A stretch of DNA of 64,000 nucleotides from Amyelois transitella (Eukaryota > Arthropoda > Insecta > Lepidoptera > Pyralidae). Position 1 is the stretch's first letter; the number at the start of each line of letters is the position of its first letter. The position numbers and the translations under genes are program-made. The stretch is taken from the NCBI RefSeq assembly GCF_032362555.1, contig NC_083527.1:6820001-6884000 (forward strand), written 5' to 3'. Below, piece by piece: positions 40,896-49,800 of this stretch. A model generated the notes under the pieces. That model was not told the DNA's origin. It saw only the letters and a program-made list of their open reading frames with translations, and searched no databases.

Positions 40896-43800
40896 ATGGC
40901 GGACGTTGTCATTTTTGGATATCTGTTCACATTTTTAGTGATAAGTGGTTGTTACGGTAAGATATAATTGTAATACTTTATTCTACATGTAGCCTAAAGT
41001 GCAACGCTTGTTTCTTGCAATTTTCAGGGCTATATCTCTACTCTAAGGTCGAAAAATTGGTAGCTTTCGTACTTGACCGACATCAATGTTTTTTTTTCAT
41101 AACACGCTTTGTTTTGGTACCTTTGGGTTACCTTGTTATATTAAAATATAATCTAACGTAGATAACAGACATTATACAAGTTGTACATTAATAATGAAAA
41201 TAATTTAAAGACAAAAAAAGTTTTTCACTTTTATGTCTTTGTATATGTAATTCTTGAAATTTATTCTTAGAAGATTGATGATAAAAGGTAGATAATATTT
41301 GTTTTTTATTAAGGGACTTAGAATAGCTACGACACTCCTGACGGAACCTTAGAAGTCGCCATCGGACTTCTACTTTTCCTATTCTTATGTGTAAGACATG
41401 TTTAAATCTGTGATAAAAACAGGATATAATAAATGTAGTTAATAATTAATAATAGATAATATAATTCCTGCAGGACAGCGAGGCTTGGACACCTTTGATG
41501 ATGAGGCAGCAATACAAACAACCCATGGGCCCGCAGTACAGAAGACGAGTCATGTTTCCTTTGATCAGATGATGGTACACCAACCCAGGTATATATTGTT
41601 ATAGATCAGTCACTAACTGTCATACAGACATATGGTCTATATCCCTTGTGGGGTAGACAGAGCCAACAGTCTTGCAAAGACTGAATGGCCACGTTCAGCT
41701 ATTTAGCTAAATGATAGAATTGAGATTCGAATAGTGACAGGTTGCTAGCCCATCGCCTAAACAAGAATCCCAAGTTTGTGAGCCTATCCCTTAGTCGCCT
41801 TTTACGACATTCATGGGAAAGAGATGGAGTGGTTCTATTCTTTTTTGTATTGGTGCCGGGAACCACACGGCACAATTGTCATCATTGTTATAAATTAAAT
41901 AATTTTATTACATGGGTCCCATTTTTTCTTTATTTATGTACTACAATCTGTCACCATTAAGGAATATTGTGTTGTATGTAGTGCTATGTGGTTTCCGACA
42001 CCAATACAAAAAAGAATAGGACCACTCCATCTCTTTCTCATGGATGTCGTAAAGGCGACTAAGGGTTAGCTTTACCAACTTGGGATTCTTTTTTTAGGCG
42101 ATGGGCTAGCGACCTGTCACTTTTAGAATCTCAATCCTATCATTAAGCCAAATAGTTGAATGTGGCTGATCAGTTTCTTCAAGACTGTTGGCTCTATCTA
42201 CTCCATACCCCACAAGGGATATAGACGTGACCATATGAATGAATGAATGAATATTTATGTATGTAGTGCCATGTGGTTCCCGGCACCAATATTAAAAAGA
42301 ATAAGACTCCACTCCATCTCTTTCCCATGGATGTCTTAAAGGCGACTAATGGATAGGCTTATAAACATGGTATTCTTTCTCTGAGGTGACAGGCTAGCAA
42401 CCTATCTCTATATGAATCTCAATTTTATCATAAAGGCAAACAGCTGAATGTGGCCTATCAATCTTTTCGAGACTGTTGGCTGTCCACCCCGCAGGGGATA
42501 TAGACGTGACTTTATGTATGTTGACACCAAGATCACATCTCTATGGTCATATCTTTACAATTTTGTATTAATCTGTTCAGTAGTTTTCGTAGGAAGGAGT
42601 GATATGAACAAAAATACTTTTAAGCTAGTGTAATTTTATATGTTGTGAAAATTTTAGTTTCAATATTGACTGTTGATTTGTGTTTGTTTTTATTACATTG
42701 CTATCTCATAGGAAGGGAAGATTTCGAAAGAGGTAATTTTTATGTTTATAAATTCTTTATGTTCTGGAATATTGCAAAATGAAAAACATATAGTTAGATT
42801 AGATGATGTTATAATCATGGGTTGTGTGGTTTCCAGCACTTTAGAATAGAACCACTCTATAACTTTCCAATGTATATCGTAAAAGGCGACTAAAGGATAG
42901 GCTTATAAACTTGGGTCTACTCTTTTAGGCAATAGGCTAGCAAGTTGTCACCATTTGAATGTCAGTTCTATAGTGGAGCTGCATCATAGGTATAATAATA
43001 TCTACATTTCTATGATATTAAATTGAAATTGTATTTGTTTTGAATAGAATAGAATAGAATAATTTATTTGCATGATTCACATATTTTTTACATATAAATC
43101 AACCTGCGTTATGTTAACCTTGTGTTATGTAAACTATGGTTCTTGGTTTTCAGATACAAATGTTACCAATGTGAGTCTTCGGACTGCTTCGAAGACGGAT
43201 TGGAGCACGTCTGCCACGAAGCGCTGTACTGCTTCAAATCATCAGTGCGGACGCTCGATGGTAGCTTACAGCATTCCAGGGGATGCACGCAGAGGAGTGA
43301 CCACTCTCAGTTCACTTGCAGGACTAATAGGCTGCAGAAAGGGTAAGTACATACATATGATCACGTCTATATCTCTTGCGGGGTAGACAGAGCCAACAGT
43401 CTTGAAAAGACTGATAGGCCACGCTCAGCTGTTTGGCTTAGTGATAGAATTGAGATTCAAATAGTGACAGGTTGCAAGCCCATCGCCTAAAAGAGGAATC
43501 CCAAGTTTATAAGCGTATCCCTTAGTCGCCTTTCACGACATCCGTGAGAAAGAGATGGAGTGGTCCTATTCTTTTTTGTAATGGTGCCGGGAACCACACG
43601 GCACTACACAGAAACACACACAGAAAGGGTAAGTATTATTGCACAATTGGCTGATTGTCAAAAAAAACATTTGAGATGAATGTGTAATGTATGGGTTTAA
43701 ACAGTTAGGCCATCGAAACATCGAAATATCAAAAACACTATATGCATGACAAGTGACAAACCATAGCGCGTAATAATAAAGCACACCGCCATCTATTAGA

Positions 43801-46800
43801 ACAACAACAAAAATAAAGTTACATTAGATTGAATAATTAATACGAAGAAAAAATTGAAACTTTGTCTTGCCCCCGGCTAGTAGGTACCATTTGTATCGCG
43901 CGTATAAGACTTGAAACGGTAACGTTCTTTTGGGCGATGGGCTAGCAACCTGTCACTATTTGAATCTCTATTCTATCATTAAACTAAACAGCTAAATGTG
44001 GCCTTTCAGTCTCATACATATCATCACGGCTATATCTCTCCGTAAGGGATATAGACAGACAAGGGATATACACAGGTGCACCCCGATCTCTTCTCTAGAG
44101 TGGTGAAGACACATTGTCATGTATTAAAGACAAAGGTGGTGGACAAATATGGAGGGAAAGGTCGGAGTGGGAAGGCCTAGACGAACGTATCTTTATCAAA
44201 TGAAGGACGTCCTGGTAAAGGGTCAGGTCAAGAGTACCCGAAACCGCCGAGCTTGCAAGCAGAGTCACGAATGTGGATGAAGCGAAGGAAGTATGCAGAG
44301 ATCGTGGCAAGTGGAAAGATGTAGTCTCTGCGGAGGGTAGGTAGTAGTTGGAGGGGTAGCCTCCGGGAAAAAGCCGTGATTTTATGTATGTATGTATGTA
44401 CGTTAGGAAAAATCCGTGATTTTAAGATGTAGTCTCTGCCTACCCCTCCGGGAAAGAAGTGTGATTTTATGTATGTACGTAGGAACTTTATGATGTAAAT
44501 AACACACGTGTGTTCACAAATCGAGATCTTTGACATTTGGTTTTCTTTTAACAGTCCTCGCAAACGCCACGCCGGCCAGCTGAACATCACATGCTGTACT
44601 GGGGACATGTGCAACGACGGAGACTTCCCCCAACTACCGCCCGTGGAGGACACCTCCATAGAGCCGGTGCCGTCGCACGTGACCCGGCTGTGGGCCAGCG
44701 TGGCGGCCGCCGTGCTGGTGGTGGGCGGGATAGCCGCCATGGGGGTGTTCGTGCTGAGAAGGAGTCACAGGTGAGGGCAGGTCTACCACTTTTATGCTGA
44801 GGAGTCATAGGTGATTTTCTTCTTCTCCGGGATTCCAGGTCAATCAGAGAAAGTTCCTTTCCCATCATGCCCTGACCGGCCGGGATTCGAACCCGGGACC
44901 TCCGGTGTCACAGACAAACGTACTACCTACCGCTGCGCCACAGAGGCCGTCAAAACCAAAGATAAATCACTTCAGAGTCAGGTGAGTACATTCCCCCAGC
45001 TTCCGCTCGTGGAGGACACCGCCATAGAGCCGGTGCCGTCGCAGGTCACCCGGCTGTGGGCCAGCGTGGCGGCCGCCGTGCTGGTGGTGGCCGGGATAGC
45101 CGCTATGGGGGTGTTCGTGCTGAGAAGGAGTCACAGGTGATTTTCTTCTTCTCCGGGATTCCAGGCCAATCAGAAAAAGTTCTTTTCCCATCATGCCCTG
45201 ACCGGCCGGGATTCGAACCCGGGACCTCCGGTGTCACAGACAAACGTACTACCTACTGAAGAGAAGGAGTCATAGGTGAGTGCGGTTGAAGTGATTAATT
45301 TTTGGTTTTTAATAAACATATTGTGCCGTGTGGTTCCCGGCACCGATAAAAAGAAAAGAATAGGACCACTCGCATCTCGTTCCCATGGATGTCGTAAAAG
45401 GCGACTAAGGGATAGCTAAAAACATGGGATTCTTCTTTTAGGCGATGGGCTAGCAACCTGTCACTTTATATGAAACTCAATGATATCAGTAAGCCAAACA
45501 GCTGATAGTGGCCTATCAGTAATTTCAAAACTGTTGGCTCTGTCTACCCCACAAGGGATACAGACGTGATTATGTATGTATGTTAAATTACAAATTGTAA
45601 ATCTTTCGTTCCGCCTATCAGTAATTTCAAAACTGTTGGCTCTGTCTACCCTGCAAGGGATACAGACGTGATTATGTATGTATATTAAATTACAAATTGT
45701 AAATATTTCGTTTCAGATTACGCGTCTCCCGCGCAGCTCTGCACAAATTGGGCGAAGATTCCAACTATTTTTCTAGCAACGTTTACAGCCCGCCTAGTGC
45801 TTATTACGAAGGTAACATTTCTTCTTATTTTAACTGGCTTTAATCCAGGTTGCATCCTCACCACTCTGGAGACCCGGAGTACCCGGGGTATGCCTTTGAC
45901 TATGAGTCCTGGATTGGGTGAGTCAGGTTTTTACACGAAGCGATTACCTAATGAATGAATGTATACTAAATATAGACTGAGAGGGTCATGTCCAAACGCG
46001 CATGCGTTTCCCGCGCAATGCATTAAAAAAAACATTATAAAAAAATAATTAATAAAAGAAACCGTTATTTATTACATAAACAATGCAGAAATTACTATCT
46101 AACATCCAAATCATGAATTACCATAATTATTGAGTACCGATTAATCTTTAATTTAGCACAATAACAAAAAATAAATTAACAAACGCCATTGAATGCTTTA
46201 GCGGAAAACGCCATCTAGCGACGATCATGTGAAACTAATGCTACAGATGTGCTCTCACTATCCGACAAATATGTATATGATTTCCTGTATTTTGTTCTCA
46301 GGCGTGGAAGGCTCTCAAAATGGCGGCGGTCTACGCGCCGTGGCTGCCGGTGACTCCACGCTGAGAGAGTATCTGGAATGCTCCGTGACGAGTGGATCCG
46401 GGTCTGGATTGCCACTAATGGTTCAACGGACGCTCGCCAAGCAGGTCTCTCTCATTGACTGCGTCGGGAAGGTATGTTTGTTAATGGTAGCTGGAGATCA
46501 AATACAAAATTTTTATTCATTATTATAGGATACCCCATATCGCTTAATAATTGTCAAAACGTATGGTTTCACAACATTGGTTGACGTGAAATAAATTACA
46601 TAAAACTATGTTTACTGCCGCTTCCAAGGCGTCAGTGCAGAAGAAGCGGTAACAAACTGCACTGCAGCATTTTCTTCAACAACGTCAACTTCACAATTAT
46701 CCAATCTTAGAATAGAATGTGGATGAGAGATCGTTTTGTCTTGTCTTACTATTTATTTTAATTCTGACAAATGCCGCTGCAGTAAAGTATTACGCTATTG

Positions 46801-49800
46801 TACCTAATGTAATTTAAAAATACATACATAAAGTCACTAATCTCTTGCGGGGAAAAATTGATAGGAAATGTTCCGCTGTTTGGCTTATTGACAGATTTGA
46901 GAATAGAAATATGGATGATTCTAAATTAATATTAATAAATATTATATTAAGAATGTTCCATTACAAGTTCTGGATTACCACTAATGGTTAGATTTTAATG
47001 GCATTTATTTTAAATTTCATCACAGTGCTGTATGGGTTCCTGTCAATTGAGAATAGGACCACTCCTCCCATCTTTTTCCTATCGATATCGACAAAATTCA
47101 AATTCTACTTTCGGGCGATGGGCTAGCAATCTTGTCACTATTTGAATCTCAATTCCATTACCAAGCCATACAGCTGAACGTGGCCTTTCAGTCTTTTCGA
47201 GACTTAGTTGGTTCTGTCTACTCTGCGAGGTATATAGACGTGACTTTATTTATTTAACCCAATAGATTACCAAAAAAAAAATTGGAAATTGTGTACACAT
47301 ACGTATATCTGATATGTGTATGTATGTATGCCCTAAATTAATTGTAAACATTGAACAGCATTCTCGTTTACCCCCAGGGCCGCTACGGCGAGGTGTGGCG
47401 CGGCTCGTGGTACGGGGACGCCGTGGCCGTCAAGATCTTCTTCTCCCGCGACGAGGCCAGCTGGCGGCGCGAGACCGAGATCTACAGCACCGTGCTGCTG
47501 CGGCACGAGCACATCCTGGCCTACATCGGCAGCGACATGACCAGCAGGAACAGCTGCACGCAGGCGAGTGGGGCTCCCGCAGATAGGGCTCCGGGGGCAG
47601 AGTGTTGTACAGCACCGGGCTGCTGCGGCACGAGCACATCCTGGCCTACATCGGCAGCGACATGACCAGCAGGAACAGCTGCACGCAGGCGAGTGGGGCT
47701 CCCGCAGATAGGGCTCCGGGGGCAGAGTGTTGTACAGCACCGGGCTGCTGCGGCACGAGCACATCCTGGCCTACATCGGCAGCGACATGACCAGCAGGAA
47801 CAGCTGCACGCAGGCGAGTGGGGCTCCCGCAGATAGGGCTCCGGGGGCAGAGTGTTGTACAGCACCGGGCTGCTGCGGCACGAGCACATCCTGGCCTACA
47901 TCGGCAGCGACATGACCAGCAGGAACAGCTGCACGCAGGCGAGTGGGGCTCCCGCAGATAGGGCTCCGGGGGCAGAGTGTTGTACAGCACCGGGCTGCTG
48001 CGGCACGAGCACATCCTGGCCTACATCGGCAGCGACATGACCAGCAGGAACAGCTGCACGCAGGCGAGTGGGGCTCCCGCAGATAGGGCTCCGGGGGCAG
48101 AGTGTTGTACAGCACCGGGCTGCTGCGGCACGAGCACATCCTGGCCTACATCGGCAGCGACATGACCAGCAGGAACAGCTGCACGCAGGCGAGTGGGGCT
48201 CCCGCAGATAGGGCTCCGGGGGCAGAGTGTTGTACAGCACCGGGCTGCTGCGGCACGAGCACATCCTGGCCTACATCGGCAGCGACATGACCAGCAGGAA
48301 CAGCTGCACGCAGGCGAGTGGGGCTCCCGCAGATAGGGCTCCGGGGGCAGAGTGTTGTACAGCACCGGGCTGCTGCGGCACGAGCACATCCTGGCCTACA
48401 TCGGCAGCGACATGACCAGCAGGAACAGCTGCACGCAGGCGAGTGGGGCTCCCGCAGATAGGGCTCCAGGGGCAGAGTGTTATATAGATGTGATATAGTC
48501 GATTATGATCCTAAAGGAAGCGTACTTTATGCACAGTTATCAGAGGCAATTTGATGTATTCTGAACAAAAAAAAATCCGGTTGAAGTTGGTTGTTATATA
48601 GTGCCACTGAAGGTCAAAAACAGGCCAAAATGTGCACCAAAAGAACTAGCTGTATAAATTTGAACCTGGCATTTTTTCCCCTTGGACACTAAAAATGCAC
48701 ACACCGTCAACATATTCAAAAATAATGTATTCCACTTGAGCACTGAGATTGGCGTACATATAGTCACGTCTATATCCCTTGCTGGGTAGACAGAGCCGAA
48801 AAGACTGAAGGGCCACGTTCAGGCTTTATGATGGAACTGTGATTCAAATAGTGACAGGTTGCTAGTCAATAGCAAGTTAAGCCTATCCATAATTCGCCCT
48901 TAACGACATCCATTAGAATAGAATAGATTTATTTTCCAAATTGTATACAAGGTATCACTTATTGAAGTCACATAACTTAAATCTAATTATAACTACTACC
49001 GCTTCCAAAGCGCATGTGTAGAAGAAGCGGCGGAAGAAACTACACTGCAGTATTTACATCGGACAGACGTCAATTTGCAAATATAGATTTAAAAGATACA
49101 GAGTGATTCTATTCTTAAAATGTTGGGTAATCACTTAATACTTATAAATTTCCACGTTTTTTCAGTTGTGGCTCATCACCCATTATCACCCGCTGGGCTC
49201 GCTGTACGAGCACCTGAACAGGTGCACCCTGACCCGTCATCAGATGATGGTCATCTGTCTGTCAGCCATCAACGGACTGCTGCATCTGCACACAGAGATA
49301 CACGGCACACAGGTTCATTAATTCAAAATTCAAAATTTTTATTCTTTATTATAGGATGGATACTTCATATCGCTTAATAATAATGGTTTAACAACATTGG
49401 TTGAAGTCAAAATGTAGGTAAATGTAGGTAGGTACACAAGGTATGTAAGAACATACATATAGTCACGTTTATATCCCTTGCGGGATAGACAAAGCCGCGC
49501 CAGCCTTGAAAAGACTGATGAGGCCATGTTCAGCTTTTTGGCTTGATTATTAGAATTGAGATTCAAATTGTGACAGGTTGCTAGGTTGACAGGTAGGCCC
49601 ATCGCCTTAAAGGAGAATCATAAATTTGTAAGCATATCCCTTAGTCGCTTTTTCGACATTCATGAGAAAAAGAGGGAGTGGTCCTATTCTTCTTTTTGTA
49701 TTGGTGCCTGGAACCACACAGCACACATATTGTCCTGTATATATTTATTATTTTATATTTCACCAGGGCAAACCGGCCATAGCTCACCGGGACATCAAAA

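Noticed and set aside
44811-45140. 109-residue open frame covering a SINE and the duplicated membrane segment
   Set aside because: The first half is SINE sequence read through by chance; the frame has no start or splice support.
47333-48415. Repeated 62- and 122-residue open frames on both strands of the 125-bp array
   Set aside because: They are shadows of the GC-rich tandem repeat. The only frame with family similarity is the saxophone kinase exon on the plus strand.
47488-48487. CRISPR-like regular array
   Set aside because: Units are contiguous 125-bp repeats with no variable spacers, and the unit encodes kinase sequence in an insect gene.
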